Below, piece after piece: positions 33,666-42,868 of a DNA stretch of 64,000 nt. The position numbers were made by a program, and so were the translations under genes. The notes below the pieces were generated by a model. It searched no databases and was not told the DNA's origin. It was given only the letters and a program-made list of their open reading frames with translations. Origin of the DNA: Streptomyces sp. SAI-127 (lineage in GTDB: Bacteria; Actinomycetota; Actinomycetes; Streptomycetales; Streptomycetaceae). The stretch covers positions 1,550,001 through 1,614,000 of the forward strand of contig NZ_JARXYJ010000001.1 of the NCBI RefSeq assembly GCF_029894425.1, written 5' to 3'. Numbering within the stretch: the stretch's first letter is position 1; every line of letters begins with the position of its first letter.

Positions 33666-34490
33666 TCAAGACCGGAAGAACTCCAGCAGGTCAGCGTTCA
33701 CGGTGTCCGCATGCGTGGTCGGCATGCCATGAGGGAATCCGGCGTACGTCTTGAGCTCGCCGTTCCGAAGCAGCTTCGCCGACAACGGCCCGGAGTTCTC
33801 ATAGGGCACGATCTGGTCGTCGTCGCCGTGCATGACCAGAACCGGGACCGAGATCTTCTTGAGGTCTTCGGTGAAGTCGGTCTGCGAGAACGCCACGACG
33901 CCGTCGTAGTGCGCCTTCGCGCCACCCATCATCCCCTGTCGCCACCAGTTCTGGATGATGGCCTCGGACGGCTCGACACCCGGGCGGTTGTAGCCGTAGA
34001 ACGGGCCGGACGGCAGCGCCCTGTAGAACTCTGAGCGGTTCTGGGCCAGTTGCGCCTGAATGTCGTCGAATACGCTCTTGGGCACGCCGTTCGGGTTGGC
34101 CTCGGTCTGCACCATGAGAGGCGGGACGGCAGCGATGATCGCCGCTTTGGCCACGCGCTCCTCGCCGTGGCGGGCGAGATAGCGCACCACCTCACCGCCG
34201 CCCGTCGAGTGGCCGACGTGGATGGCGTTGCGTAGGTCGAGGTGAGCGGTTACCGCAGCCAGGTCGTCGGCGTAGTGGTCCAGGTCGTGCCCCTCGTCAA
34301 CCTGGGCCGATCGGCCGTGCCCTCGCCGGTCGTGAGCGACTACCCGGTAGCCGTTCCGACGAAAGAACAGCATCTGGTTGTCCCAGTCGTCCGCCGACAG
34401 CGGCCAACCGTGGCTGAACACCACCGGCTGACCCGAACCCCAGTCCTTGTAGAAAATCTCCGTACCGTCGTCCGTGGTGATGAAAGGCAT
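33666..34490 (-). CDS. Alpha/beta hydrolase, non-heme chloroperoxidase/arylesterase type
   Basis: Hydrolase of 274 residues, the normal length for cofactor-free haloperoxidases and perhydrolases. It has HGWPLSADDWDNQM as oxyanion region, the nucleophile serine in VGHSTGGGEV near residue 98, the acid in VMHGDDDQIVP near 228 and the histidine in FPHGMPTTHAD near 257. Conserved Trp/Phe residues around the active site fit the perhydrolase group. The ATG at 34490 has GGAGATCGGAA upstream. It stands alone, flanked on both sides by decayed sequence. In vivo these proteins are usually esterases; the substrate is unknown. Confidence 0.9.
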   Translation of the reverse strand: MPFITTDDGTEIFYKDWGSGQPVVFSHGWPLSADDWDNQMLFFRRNGYRVVAHDRRGHGRSAQVDEGHDLDHYADDLAAVTAHLDLRNAIHVGHSTGGGEVVRYLARHGEERVAKAAIIAAVPPLMVQTEANPNGVPKSVFDDIQAQLAQNRSEFYRALPSGPFYGYNRPGVEPSEAIIQNWWRQGMMGGAKAHYDGVVAFSQTDFTEDLKKISVPVLVMHGDDDQIVPYENSGPLSAKLLRNGELKTYAGFPHGMPTTHADTVNADLLEFFRS

Positions 34491-34960
34491 TTCCGATCTC
34501 CGTTCTCGGTCCACGTGTGGGCTGCTCGGGTCAAGCCGAAATCCTCCCCCTGTCCACGGTGGCTGCTCCATTGCTCGACCCTGCTCAATCCAATATCGAA
34601 CAGCCCTCGTCATCCTGCGACCGTCAGATGACTGGGGCGATGACGGTCGGCGCCGGACACCTTGTCACGAGGCTCGGAAGGTCCTACGCCTTCAGGGCAG
34701 GGTCTGCCTGGGGCATTGGGCCGAACGTGAAATCGGCATTGCCTCGGCGCGGGACGTCGCCCGCGCCGCCAGAGTCTTCTGGCAGCCCGAGCCGACGTAC
34801 CGGCCCTGCCGACAGGCAGCGCCATGCTGTTGAAGCCCGAAGCGCGGCCTCCCGCACCTGCTGCCGGGTGCAGTCGAAGCCTGGCAGGCGGTCGTGGACG
34901 ATCCGGCCAGTGCTCATGATCATGCTCATGATCGGTGAGTCGACACCGGGATCGAGACAT

Positions 34961-34996
34961 GAAGCAGGCCCGGACAGCTTTGTCCGGGCCTGCTTC
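34961..34996. terminator. Strong hairpin, 16-base perfect stem
   Basis: GAAGCAGGCCCGGACA, loop GCTT, then TGTCCGGGCCTGCTTC. It lies just past the stop of the alpha/beta hydrolase remnant on the minus strand and was probably its terminator. No T-run is needed in Streptomyces. Confidence 0.75.
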
Positions 34997-35120
34997 AGTC
35001 GTGAAGCACTGCGGCGCGCAGGATGACCTCTGCGACCTCTGCCGGGTTGGGAAGCGAACACCGCGTGGGAGGCCCCGTCGATGGCAACGACCACCTCGGC
35101 CTTGGCTCGCTCGGCCATGA
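34995..35120 (-). pseudogene. C-terminal remnant of an alpha/beta hydrolase
   Basis: The minus strand encodes HFMAERAKAEVVVAIDGASHAVF, then ASQP, typical of the last strand and catalytic histidine region (DGASHA) of perhydrolase-type alpha/beta hydrolases. After a one-base shift the frame continues as AEVAEVILRAAVLHD and a stop. No N-terminal part with a nucleophile is found upstream; instead sigma-factor-like sequence is fused there. It is a broken fragment. Confidence 0.6.
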
Positions 35121-35342
35121 AGTGCGGTCACGGTCGTCGGCGCCGACGGTCTCGTGCCGGGCCGAGGCGCTGCGCATCCGGTCGACGACGAGGTTGCGGG
35201 TCACGGTGAGGAGCCGGCCCCGTACCGAGCCCTCGGTGCTGTGGAGCCGCTCCGCGTGCGGCAGCTTCCCGGCGTAAGCGAACAGAGCCTTCGCGTGCTC
35301 GGACACCAGGTGGTCCCGGACCAGTTCCGCGAGCAGCCGGCG
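35121..35342 (-). pseudogene. ECF sigma factor remnant
   Basis: The translation LVRDHLVSEHAKALFAYAGK, followed by EGSVRGRLLTVTRNLVVDRM, resembles sigma-70 region 2 of ECF sigma factors, such as the SigK/SigL-like group. The conserved segment that normally holds the AEDxVQETLLRAWRH motif is missing between these pieces, and region 4 is absent. The frame runs straight into the hydrolase remnant. It should be non-functional. Confidence 0.55.
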
Positions 35343-35666
35343 CCCATGCTCCGGGCGCCGGCCGCGGCCACGCTCGCGGCGGCGGCCAGCGAAATCGGGC
35401 CCGGATTCAGTGCAGGCAGGAACAACCGGACGGCCGCGGGGGTGAGGAGCCGATACGACCACGACCACGAGAGGCGCTGCGCGTATCCGCGCGGGTACCT
35501 CGCCGGAAATCGCCTGGAGGCTGCCCCGGCTTTCCCTCAGCTCGCTCGCGATGGAGGCGGGCGGGAGCCGTACTCCCAGCAGGCGGCGCGCAAGCCGGGT
35601 GGCGTTCGGTGCGACGGTGGCCGTCATCTGCGCCCCCGGTGCCCGCACGCCCCGGATGACGGCTGA

Positions 35667-37109
35667 TCAGACGGTGACGGTCTTGTACTCGATGTAGGTG
35701 TTCAGGCCGGCGAAGCCGTACTCGCGGCCCAGGCCGCTGGCCTTGAAGCCGCCGAACGGGCCGTCGAAGCCGACGGAGGTGCCGTTGATCGTGACCGTGC
35801 CCGTCCGCATGCGGCGGGCGATCTCCAGGGCCCGGGCCTCGTCCGCGGACCACACGCCGCCGGACAGGCCGTACTCGGAGTCGTTGGCGATGCGCACGGC
35901 GTCGTCCTCGTCGTCGTAGGCGATGACGACCAGCACCGGGCCGAAGATCTCCTCCTGGGCGATCCGCATCGAGTTGTCGACGTCGGCGAAGACGGTCGGG
36001 GTGACGTAGTAGCCCTTCTCCAGGCCGACAGGCACCTCGGGGCCGCCGGTGACCAGGCGCGCACCCTCCTTGACGCCGATCTTGATGTAGTCGCGCACCC
36101 GCTGCTGCTGGTCTCGGCGGACCATCGGGCCGATGAATGTGTCCGGGTCCCGGGGGTCGCCGACCCGCAACGACTCGACGACCTCCTTGACTGCGGTCAC
36201 GACCTCCTCGTAACGGTCGCGCGGCGCGAGGATGCGGGTGTGCGCGATGCACGCCTCACCGTTGTTGACCAGGGAGGAGAACTTCAGACCCGCCTTGAAC
36301 CTCTCCAGCTCGGCGTCGGGCAGGAAGATGGCGGCGGATTTGCCGCCCAGCTCCAGGCTGACCCGCTTGAGCTGCTCACCGGCGATGGAGGCGATCCGGC
36401 GCCCGGCACGGGTCGAGCCGGTGAACGCGACCTTGTCGACGTCGGGGTGGGACACCAGGTGCTCACTGGTCTCGCGGTCGGCCGGCAGCACGCTGATCGT
36501 GCCCTCGGGCAGCCCGCACTCGGCCAGCAGATCGGCCAGCAGGCCCATGCTCAGCGAGTTCTCCGGAGAGACCTTCAGGACGACGGTGTTGCCTGCCAGC
36601 AGTGCCGGAATGATCTTCGCAAGGGAGGCGGAGAACGGTGAGTTCCACGGGATGACAGCGGCGACGACGCCGATGGCCTCCCGGCGGACCACGCTGCGGA
36701 CGGTGGCTGCGGGGTCGGAGGGCGTCAGGACCTCTTCCCAGGCCAGCTCCTCGGCCGCCTTCAGGTAGGCGTTGGCCTGGCGGGACAGGCCCGGCTGCCC
36801 GGCTCGGGTGAACCAGCCGGCCGATCCGTTCTCCGACGTGATCACGGCGGCAATCTCCTCGGCGCGGGCCTCGCGCAGGGCGTTCAGCCTGCGCAGCACC
36901 GCGATCCGCTCGGTCGGCGGGGTGTTCGGCCAGGTGCCCGCGTCGAAGGCGGCGCGGGCGACGGCCACGGCACGGTCCACGTCGGCCGGCTGCGCCTGGG
37001 CCGCCCGGCCGACAAGCGACTCGTCGTGCGCAGACAGGATGTCGAGCAGTTCCGGGTTGCTCGGCTCGGTCCAGGTGCCGCCGATGAAGAGCCTGTCATA
37101 GGTGAGCAT
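35667..37109 (-). CDS. NAD(P)-dependent aldehyde dehydrogenase
   Basis: Cytoplasmic enzyme of 480 residues oxidising an aldehyde to the acid. It has the cofactor motif PWNSPF near residue 150, FTGSTRAGRRIA near 229, the general base in SLELGGKSAAIF near 250 and the catalytic cysteine in NNGEACIAHTRIL near 285. EEIFGPVLVV and the PFGGFKASGLGREYG end are also present, so all key residues are there. The group resembles NAD-dependent ALDHs that act on medium-chain or aromatic aldehydes. It is divergent from a decayed TetR gene at 37243 that may once have regulated it. The substrate is unknown. Confidence 0.93.
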   Translation of the reverse strand: MLTYDRLFIGGTWTEPSNPELLDILSAHDESLVGRAAQAQPADVDRAVAVARAAFDAGTWPNTPPTERIAVLRRLNALREARAEEIAAVITSENGSAGWFTRAGQPGLSRQANAYLKAAEELAWEEVLTPSDPAATVRSVVRREAIGVVAAVIPWNSPFSASLAKIIPALLAGNTVVLKVSPENSLSMGLLADLLAECGLPEGTISVLPADRETSEHLVSHPDVDKVAFTGSTRAGRRIASIAGEQLKRVSLELGGKSAAIFLPDAELERFKAGLKFSSLVNNGEACIAHTRILAPRDRYEEVVTAVKEVVESLRVGDPRDPDTFIGPMVRRDQQQRVRDYIKIGVKEGARLVTGGPEVPVGLEKGYYVTPTVFADVDNSMRIAQEEIFGPVLVVIAYDDEDDAVRIANDSEYGLSGGVWSADEARALEIARRMRTGTVTINGTSVGFDGPFGGFKASGLGREYGFAGLNTYIEYKTVTV

Positions 37110-37852
37110 GCGCTTTCTCCCAAGTGCACAGCGGAGGATTCCGGACGATAACTGTCACGCTACTGTAGTACTTAGATCACTGAGATGCACATCGCCGTGG
37201 CGATAGATGGGTCTTTCCGCCCAGGGCTGACTATCTCCGGGGATGGGAGCAGACGCGGCGCGCAACTTGGAAGCAGTCATGACGACCGGTTCGCTCATGC
37301 TGGCCGCCGATCAGGCGGCGAGCATCACCGCCATCGCGACGGAGGCCGGAGTGGACCGGCGTACCGTCTACCGGCGGTCCGCCTCGCGCGAGGAGTTGTC
37401 GGCGGTGATCCACGAGGCCCGCCTGGCGGCCACCGAGCGGCCCACCAAGGAGACCCGGCTCCGTGAGGCCCCGGTGACCGTCGCCCTGCACCACTGTGCC
37501 GAGTGCCTCATCGAGGCAACCGCACCTGGCCGGTCGACGTGAGCCGAATGCCGGCCGCCGACTCCGAGACCGCTCAGGCGCGACCCGCGGGGCCGCCGTG
37601 ACGGCCCGCCGGTACGACCTCGACGGCGGCGAGGTGGCCGTCGAGCGGAAGGCGACCGTGGACGTCGCGGCCTCGGCGAAGGCGAAGGCGTTCACCGCCG
37701 ACCCGCAGCCACCCCGCCCAAGGCCGCCGAGATGAGCCCGCGGAGCTCATACCTTCAGGGCATCACAGGCGCCGAGACAGGTCTTGGACCAAGCGCGTGC
37801 GTCGGCCGCAGCCTGGAAGCACACGTTTCCAGACCAACGAGGTGCAAGGCTC
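37110..37852. other. Region with TetR remnant and no intact gene
   Basis: This 743-base stretch between the aldehyde dehydrogenase and the SDR gene holds the frame-shifted TetR remnant. After 37590 there is sequence with codon bias but no family I recognise. It also contains the two promoters facing outward. Confidence 0.5.
37243..37542 (+). pseudogene. Truncated, frame-shifted TetR regulator (paralog of the gene at 30853)
   Basis: The first 90 residues closely track the TetR protein at 30853: DAARNLEAVMTTG, SITAIATEAGVDRRTVYRR, LREAPVTVALH. The conserved YRRFASRE has become YRRSASRE. A frameshift near 37518 ends the frame early; the next frame continues with NRTWPVDVSRM, which matches NRTWPVDLTRM of the intact copy. 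The rest of the ligand domain is lost. It is a decayed duplicate. Confidence 0.8.
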
Positions 37853-38710
37853 ATGAAGGTATTCGTCACCGGCGGTTCCGGTTACATCGGCAAGGCCACG
37901 ATCGCTGCCCTGATCAGGCACGGCCACGCCGTGGAGGCGGTGGCACGCAGCGAGGGATCGGCCGCGGCGGTCCGCGCCCTGGGTGCCGTCCCGGTCATCG
38001 GCGACCTCGGTGACCTGGGCGTACTCAATGCGGCAGCCGCGCGGGCCGAGGCGGTGGTGCACCTGGCGCAGGCCGACAGTGGTGAGGCCGACCTCGCCGC
38101 CGCCACCGCCATGCAGGACGGGGTCGGAACAGGCACGTACATCCACACAGGCGGTACCTGGGTCTACGGTGACACCGACGGCGTCGTCGACGAAACGGCG
38201 GCCTGGAACCCGCCCGCCATCGTCGCCTGGCGCCGGCCCGTGGAGGAGGCGGTGCTGCAGCGAGCCCAGCACGGCGGCCGCCCGGTCGTGGTTCAGCCGG
38301 GCCTGCTGTACGGAGGTGAGAACCGTCTGATCGACCTCTTCTACACCGGCCCGGGCAAGCAGGCCGGTGCCGTCCCCTACATCGGTGATGGCGGCAATCA
38401 CTGGGCGCTGATCCACATCGACGACGCCGCCGAGCTCTACGTCGCCGCGCTCGGGGCGAAGGCAGGCTCGGTCTATGCCGGCGTCGGAGGCGTGAACCCG
38501 ACCGCCAAGGAGGTGGCCGTGGCGGTGAGCCGGGCGGCAGGCCTGGGCGGAAAGACCATCTCGATCAGCCTGGCACAGGCCCGTCAGCGGATGGGCCCGG
38601 TCGCTGACGCCTTCGCCCTCGACCAGCAGCTCACACCGGCACGTGCCAGGACCGAGCTGGGGTGGTCCCCTCTCCACACCGATCCCCTTGCGGTGCTTGC
38701 ACACGGCTGA
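37853..38710 (+). CDS. NAD-dependent epimerase/dehydratase family (atypical SDR)
   Basis: Extended short-chain dehydrogenase-like protein of 285 residues. The cofactor motif is VFVTGGSGYIGKATIAAL at the N-terminus. HTGGTWVYGD near residue 100 replaces the usual serine-containing strand. The YxxxK catalytic pair is not evident; the corresponding place reads VAWRRPVEEAVL. ARTELGWSP close to the C-terminus is typical of the family. The ATG at 37853 has AAGG upstream. Such atypical SDRs may be NAD(P)H-binding reductases of unknown substrate or sensors. The LysR gene follows 86 bases downstream in the same direction and may regulate it or be cotranscribed. Confidence 0.85.
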   Translation: MKVFVTGGSGYIGKATIAALIRHGHAVEAVARSEGSAAAVRALGAVPVIGDLGDLGVLNAAAARAEAVVHLAQADSGEADLAAATAMQDGVGTGTYIHTGGTWVYGDTDGVVDETAAWNPPAIVAWRRPVEEAVLQRAQHGGRPVVVQPGLLYGGENRLIDLFYTGPGKQAGAVPYIGDGGNHWALIHIDDAAELYVAALGAKAGSVYAGVGGVNPTAKEVAVAVSRAAGLGGKTISISLAQARQRMGPVADAFALDQQLTPARARTELGWSPLHTDPLAVLAHG

Positions 38711-38796
38711 GGGAAAATGGCACGTGAGCCGGGCACGCCTCCTTGCGCAGGCGCGCCCGGTCGCCGTAGTGACAAGGGAGCGAACGGACGGTCACT

Positions 38797-39660
38797 ATGG
38801 ATCTTGACTTGCGGAAGCTGCGGTACTTCGTGGCGGTGGCCGAGGAACTGCACTTCGGGCGTGCCGCGGAACGGCTGCACATCGCCCAGCCGGTGCTGTC
38901 CCGGCAGATCCGAGCCCTGGAAGAAGAACTGAAGGCGGAGCTGTTCCGGCGCGATCGCCGCGGCACCACCCTCACGGCCGCGGGCGAGCAGTTGCTGGAG
39001 GACGCGCCTCCTCTGCTTGCCGGATCAGAGGCGTTGCTTCGGCGGGTGAGATCGGCGACCGAGGCGAGTCGGACCTTCACCATCGGTTTCATGCCCGGTA
39101 TCACTTTCACTCCCGCCGTTGTCGCCCTCACCGCGCGCCACCCCGGGGTCAACGTCCGGCTCCTGCGCACGAGCTGGGACAACCAGGTGGAGGTTCTACG
39201 TGACGGGCGCGCCGATGTGAGCATCGTCCGTCTGCCCATCGACCAACACGGCCTGCAGGTGCGGCCGCTGTTCCAGGAGCCCAGGGTCGTCGTACTCCCG
39301 GCCGGCCATCATCTGGCCGACAGGCAGTCGGTGACGATCGCGGATCTGGCCGCCGAACATCTCCTGCAGGACCCGGACGCGGTTCCCGAATGGCGCGACG
39401 TGGCCTTGGAGATGCGCGAAGGAAACCGCACCGAGGTTCCCCCCATTTACCAGGTTGAGGAGAAACTCGAGCTTGTCGCTGCCAGAGCCGGTGTCTGCGT
39501 CATCCCTCTCTCCACTGCCCGCTTCTACACCCGGCCGGACGTCATCCCGGTACCGATCAACGACATCGGTCCCAACCAGGTGTGTCTTGCCTGGATGGCC
39601 ACCCGCCGCTCTCCCCTCATCCGGGACTTCGTCGAGGTCGCCGCGGACGTTCTCGCCTGA
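38797..39660 (+). CDS. LysR family transcriptional regulator
   Basis: DNA-binding regulator of 287 residues. The N-terminal winged helix-turn-helix is clear: DLRKLRYFVAVAEELHFGRAAERLHIAQ, with PVLSRQIRALEEEL. A substrate-binding periplasmic-type fold follows from about residue 90 (FTIGFMPGITF onward). The length and the LHFGRAAERLH signature fit the group that controls aromatic or small-acid catabolism. No divergent target gene is present, which is unusual for LysR; the SDR gene lies upstream in the same direction. The inducer is unknown. Confidence 0.9.
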   Translation: MDLDLRKLRYFVAVAEELHFGRAAERLHIAQPVLSRQIRALEEELKAELFRRDRRGTTLTAAGEQLLEDAPPLLAGSEALLRRVRSATEASRTFTIGFMPGITFTPAVVALTARHPGVNVRLLRTSWDNQVEVLRDGRADVSIVRLPIDQHGLQVRPLFQEPRVVVLPAGHHLADRQSVTIADLAAEHLLQDPDAVPEWRDVALEMREGNRTEVPPIYQVEEKLELVAARAGVCVIPLSTARFYTRPDVIPVPINDIGPNQVCLAWMATRRSPLIRDFVEVAADVLA

Positions 39661-39752
39661 CGAGCTCGTGCGGATCGGGAATTAGAGGGAGGGGACGCGG
39701 GGTGCCCGGGGGCCGTAGCCGCCGCCGTCTGGCAGGCCGGTGCGCCGGCCGC

Positions 39753-41141
39753 TCAGGCCCAGGCCCCCACCGGCACGAACGAACTGTCCTGCCGGAACAG
39801 ATCCGTCCCTGCCGTCCGGTCCACCCGGAGTTGGTAGTTGTAGTGGCGCAGGTAGTACCCGGGATAGTTGTACGACTCCCAGCGGACCGCGCTCGAGGAC
39901 GTGCCCGTGCGGGCGATGAAGGTCGCGTCCTTGGCGAAGGTCGACGTGCCGTCATTGGCGTCGAAGCGGCCGCGGAAGTCCCAGTGGCGCAGGTAGTTGC
40001 CGGAGGAGTCGCGGAAGGAGTAGCCGTTCGAGTCGGCGAGGCCCGCGACGACCGTGAAGGTGGACGCCGACTTCTCGGCAGCCGTGCTGGAGCCGGTCAC
40101 CACCGGGAGGTTGAGCAGCGAGGACTGCACCTGCCAGTAGCGCGTCGAGAAGTTGGCCGACTGGAAGGACCGCCTGACGTTCTTCGCGAGGGAAGGGCCG
40201 CCGGACACCGTCTCCTTGATGACCGTGAAGTGCCGGGCGGTGCCCGAGACCACCGGCAGCGCGGTCGGGGCGGACCACGTCGCGAACGAGTCGTAGCTGT
40301 CGCTGTAGTAATAGTTGCCGTCGCCGTAGCCGTCGAAGAAGATCCGCCAGGCGCCGTTGTCGAGCTGGATCACGGACGGGCCCTCGCGATAGCTGCCCCA
40401 GCCCGCCCAGTCGCCGGTCCGGGAGATCGTGTAGGGGCCGGTGAGCGAGGAGGCCGTCGCGTACTCGATGTACTTGGTCGTCTCGTTCTTCGTGAAGGCG
40501 TGGTACGTCGAGCCGGTCCGCACGATGTACGTGTCGATGTGGTTCGAGCCGATCCCGGACAGGGCGACCGGCGAACTCCATGCCGTCAGCGCCGAGTTCG
40601 CTGCCTTCAGCCGGTACGGCGTGAAGATCCACTCGTTGCTGGTGACCGAGCAGGACACGATGACGTTCACGCTGCCGTCGCTGTCGACGAACCACTCCGG
40701 CGCCCACGCACGGGACAGGTTGGTGATCGGGACCGTGTAGTCGTACAGGAAGGTCCAGTTGGCCCGGTCGGAGCTCCGCGCGAAACCGATGGTGGTGCTG
40801 ACGTCCTGCCAGGTGTGGGTCGTGTACGTCAGGTAGTAGTAGCCGTCGGTGTGCTTGAAGACGCTCGCGTCGCGGATTCTGTTGCTGGGCGGTGTGTAGG
40901 CGGAGGACCTGAGCAGCCGGAAGTCCGTGGCGTCGTCGGACTGGTAGACGTTCACGGTCCCGTCATTGCTGTTGAGGAACGGCACGATCGTGTAGCGGGT
41001 GGCCGAGCCGCTGGGCGGGGCGGCGGCCAGTGCCGTGCCGGCGAGACCGGGCAGTTCGCCCAGCAGGACGGCCGAGGCGGGCAGGGCCGCCATCGCGCGC
41101 AGCAGCGTGCGGCGGGACGGCGTGGGGGGTCGTGTGCTCAC
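39753..41141 (-). CDS. Secreted GH43-type glycosidase with C-terminal AbfB (CBM42-like) domain
   Basis: Exported protein of 462 residues. A twin-arginine signal (SRRTLLRAMAALPASAVLLG) ends near ALAAAPP. The five-bladed propeller domain runs to about residue 310, with DASVFKHTDGYYYLTYT, AWAPEWFVDSDGS and REGPSVIQLDNG around the expected acidic residues. The AbfB beta-trefoil follows, with YSFRDSSGNYLRHWDFRGR and DATFIAR near the end, a fold that binds arabinose side chains. It probably releases arabinose from plant hemicellulose. The GTG start has GAGGGAG before it. An open frame far upstream on this strand is a shadow of the amidase gene. Confidence 0.87.
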   Translation of the reverse strand: MSTRPPTPSRRTLLRAMAALPASAVLLGELPGLAGTALAAAPPSGSATRYTIVPFLNSNDGTVNVYQSDDATDFRLLRSSAYTPPSNRIRDASVFKHTDGYYYLTYTTHTWQDVSTTIGFARSSDRANWTFLYDYTVPITNLSRAWAPEWFVDSDGSVNVIVSCSVTSNEWIFTPYRLKAANSALTAWSSPVALSGIGSNHIDTYIVRTGSTYHAFTKNETTKYIEYATASSLTGPYTISRTGDWAGWGSYREGPSVIQLDNGAWRIFFDGYGDGNYYYSDSYDSFATWSAPTALPVVSGTARHFTVIKETVSGGPSLAKNVRRSFQSANFSTRYWQVQSSLLNLPVVTGSSTAAEKSASTFTVVAGLADSNGYSFRDSSGNYLRHWDFRGRFDANDGTSTFAKDATFIARTGTSSSAVRWESYNYPGYYLRHYNYQLRVDRTAGTDLFRQDSSFVPVGAWA

Positions 41142-41216
41142 GGGCGGCTCTCCCTCGAACAAGAACAGGAACAAGAACAAGACGCGACTCTGACGGTCGC
41201 CTTGATGTCCGACATA

Positions 41217-41231
41217 CCGAACACAGTTCGG
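41217..41231. promoter_or_regulatory. 15-base palindrome upstream of GH43 gene
   Basis: CCGAACACAGTTCGG is a perfect 6-3-6 inverted repeat, 76 bases upstream of the GTG start. It is a candidate operator for a sugar-responsive repressor. A run of GAACAA-like repeats lies between it and the start. The 276-base gap to the amidase holds only these promoter elements. Confidence 0.45.
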
Positions 41232-41417
41232 GAAGTCGATCAGAAGGTAGGGCTGTGACCTGAACGCGTCAATGCTTCGCGCACGACCCGGTGAGCCCTG
41301 TGCGAAAGCTGTGGCACCCGCCTGGCCGCCACTCCCGCCAGGTACGTTCCGCGAAGCGCTTTCCGACGTTACCGTTCGGTAGGCAACGTCGTCCCGGAGT
41401 CCCGGAGGTGCCCCCGT

Positions 41418-42842
41418 ATGACGCACGACCGTTCCGCAGGCCTGGTGGAGACCGCCCGCGCACTGGCCGACGGCACGATCACCTCCCGGGCCCTCGTCGA
41501 GCAGGCCCTTGCGCGGATCGAGACGTCCCAGGCCTCCCTCAACGCCTTCCGGATCGTACGGACGAAGGCCGCTCTCGCCGAGGCCGAGGCCGCGGACGCC
41601 CAACTGGCCGCCGGGGTGCGCAAGCCGCTGCTCGGGGTGCCCGTCGCCGTCAAGGACGACATGGACGTGGCCGGCGAACCCACGGCGTTCGGCTGCCGGG
41701 GGGAGTTCCCGGCGGTCGCCCGGGACGGGGAGGCGGTACGGCGGCTGCGCGCGGCCGGGGCCGTGATCGTCGGCAAGACCAACACCTGCGAGTTCGGGCA
41801 GTGGCCGTTCACCGAGGGGCCCGCCTTCGGTGCCACCCGCAATCCGTGGAGCCCGGAGCACACACCGGGCGGCTCGTCCGGCGGGTCCGCCGCGGCCGTC
41901 GCCGCGGGTCTGGTGCCCGCAGCCCTCGGCTCGGACGGGGCCGGTTCGGTACGGATCCCCGCCTCCTGGACCCACCTCGTCGGCATCAAACCCCAGCGCG
42001 GCCGTATCTCGACCTGGCCGCGCGGCGAGTCCTTCCAGGGCATCACCGTCAACGGCACGCTCGCCCGCACGGTCGCCGACGCGGCCCTCCTCCTCGACGC
42101 GGCCGCCGGCAACCACGCGCTGGACCCCCATCGCCCGCACGCCATCGATGCCTCGGCGGCGGTCGGCCGCGACCCCGGCCGGCTGCGCATCGCGCTCGCC
42201 CTGAAACCGCCGTTCACCGCGCTGCCCGCCCGGCTCCGGCCGGAGGTGCGGGCGCGGGTCGTCGAACTCGCCGAGAAGCTGAGCGACTTGGGGCACACGG
42301 TCGAGGAGGCGGATCCGCCGTACGGGCAGATCGGGCTCACCTTCATCCCGCGCGCCACGGCTGGTATCGCCGAGCGGGTCCGCGAGGCGCCCTTCCCGGC
42401 GCTCCTCGATCGCCGCACCCGGGACGCGGCCCGGCTCGGCGGACTGCTCGGCGGGGTCCCGCTGCGGGTGGCTCGGCGCGCGGAGGCGGTCCTGCACCGC
42501 CGTATCGGCGGGTTCTTCACGTCGTACGACGTCGTCCTCGCCCCGACGACGGCCGCTCCCCCGCCGCGCATCGGGGCGATGCTGGAGCTGGGCGGGCTGG
42601 CCACGGACCGCGCGATGATCGCGGCCTGTCCCTACGCCTGGCCCTGGAACGTGCTGGGGTGGCCCGGGGTCAATGTGCCCGCCGGGTTCGTCGGCGACGG
42701 GCTGCCCGTCGGGGCCCAGTTGCTCGGTCCTGCGAACAGCGAGCCGCTACTGCTGTCGCTCGCGGCGCAGTTGGAGGCGGAGCTGCGCTGGCCCGAGGTC
42801 TGGCCGGAGCCTCGCGTCGGCGCGGATTCACCGGTCGTGTGA
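41418..42842 (+). CDS. Amidase signature family amidase
   Basis: Amide hydrolase of 474 residues. The Ser-Ser-Lys triad can be placed: lysine in VPVAVKDDMDVAG near residue 80, the first serine in the GGSSGGSAAAVAAG block near 156, and the nucleophile serine in LGSDGAGSVRIPAS near 179. The start is an ATG at 41418. The family includes indoleacetamide hydrolases, aryl-acylamidases and GatA. No GatB or GatC gene is near, so this is a stand-alone amidase. The substrate is unknown. It is followed by a small protein gene and flotillin on the same strand. Confidence 0.92.
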   Translation: MTHDRSAGLVETARALADGTITSRALVEQALARIETSQASLNAFRIVRTKAALAEAEAADAQLAAGVRKPLLGVPVAVKDDMDVAGEPTAFGCRGEFPAVARDGEAVRRLRAAGAVIVGKTNTCEFGQWPFTEGPAFGATRNPWSPEHTPGGSSGGSAAAVAAGLVPAALGSDGAGSVRIPASWTHLVGIKPQRGRISTWPRGESFQGITVNGTLARTVADAALLLDAAAGNHALDPHRPHAIDASAAVGRDPGRLRIALALKPPFTALPARLRPEVRARVVELAEKLSDLGHTVEEADPPYGQIGLTFIPRATAGIAERVREAPFPALLDRRTRDAARLGGLLGGVPLRVARRAEAVLHRRIGGFFTSYDVVLAPTTAAPPPRIGAMLELGGLATDRAMIAACPYAWPWNVLGWPGVNVPAGFVGDGLPVGAQLLGPANSEPLLLSLAAQLEAELRWPEVWPEPRVGADSPVV

Positions 42843-42868
42843 GCGGCCCTGGCCCGTACCCTGTGACC

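Larger units (their letters stand above)
34491..35666. other. Gene-poor stretch containing decayed genes
   Basis: About 1.2 kb without an intact gene. It contains remnants of an alpha/beta hydrolase C-terminus and an ECF sigma factor (listed separately), a strong hairpin at 34961-34996, and a short direct repeat GCTCATGATC around 34912-34933. The rest shows no coding pattern I recognise. Confidence 0.55.

Noticed and set aside
34912..34933. Short direct repeat GCTCATGATC as part of a CRISPR or iteron array
   Set aside because: Only two copies, no regular spacers and no associated genes.
39753..42497. A 914-residue protein including the GH43 enzyme
   Set aside because: The first half is antisense to the amidase; the Tat signal and ribosome site place the start at 41141.
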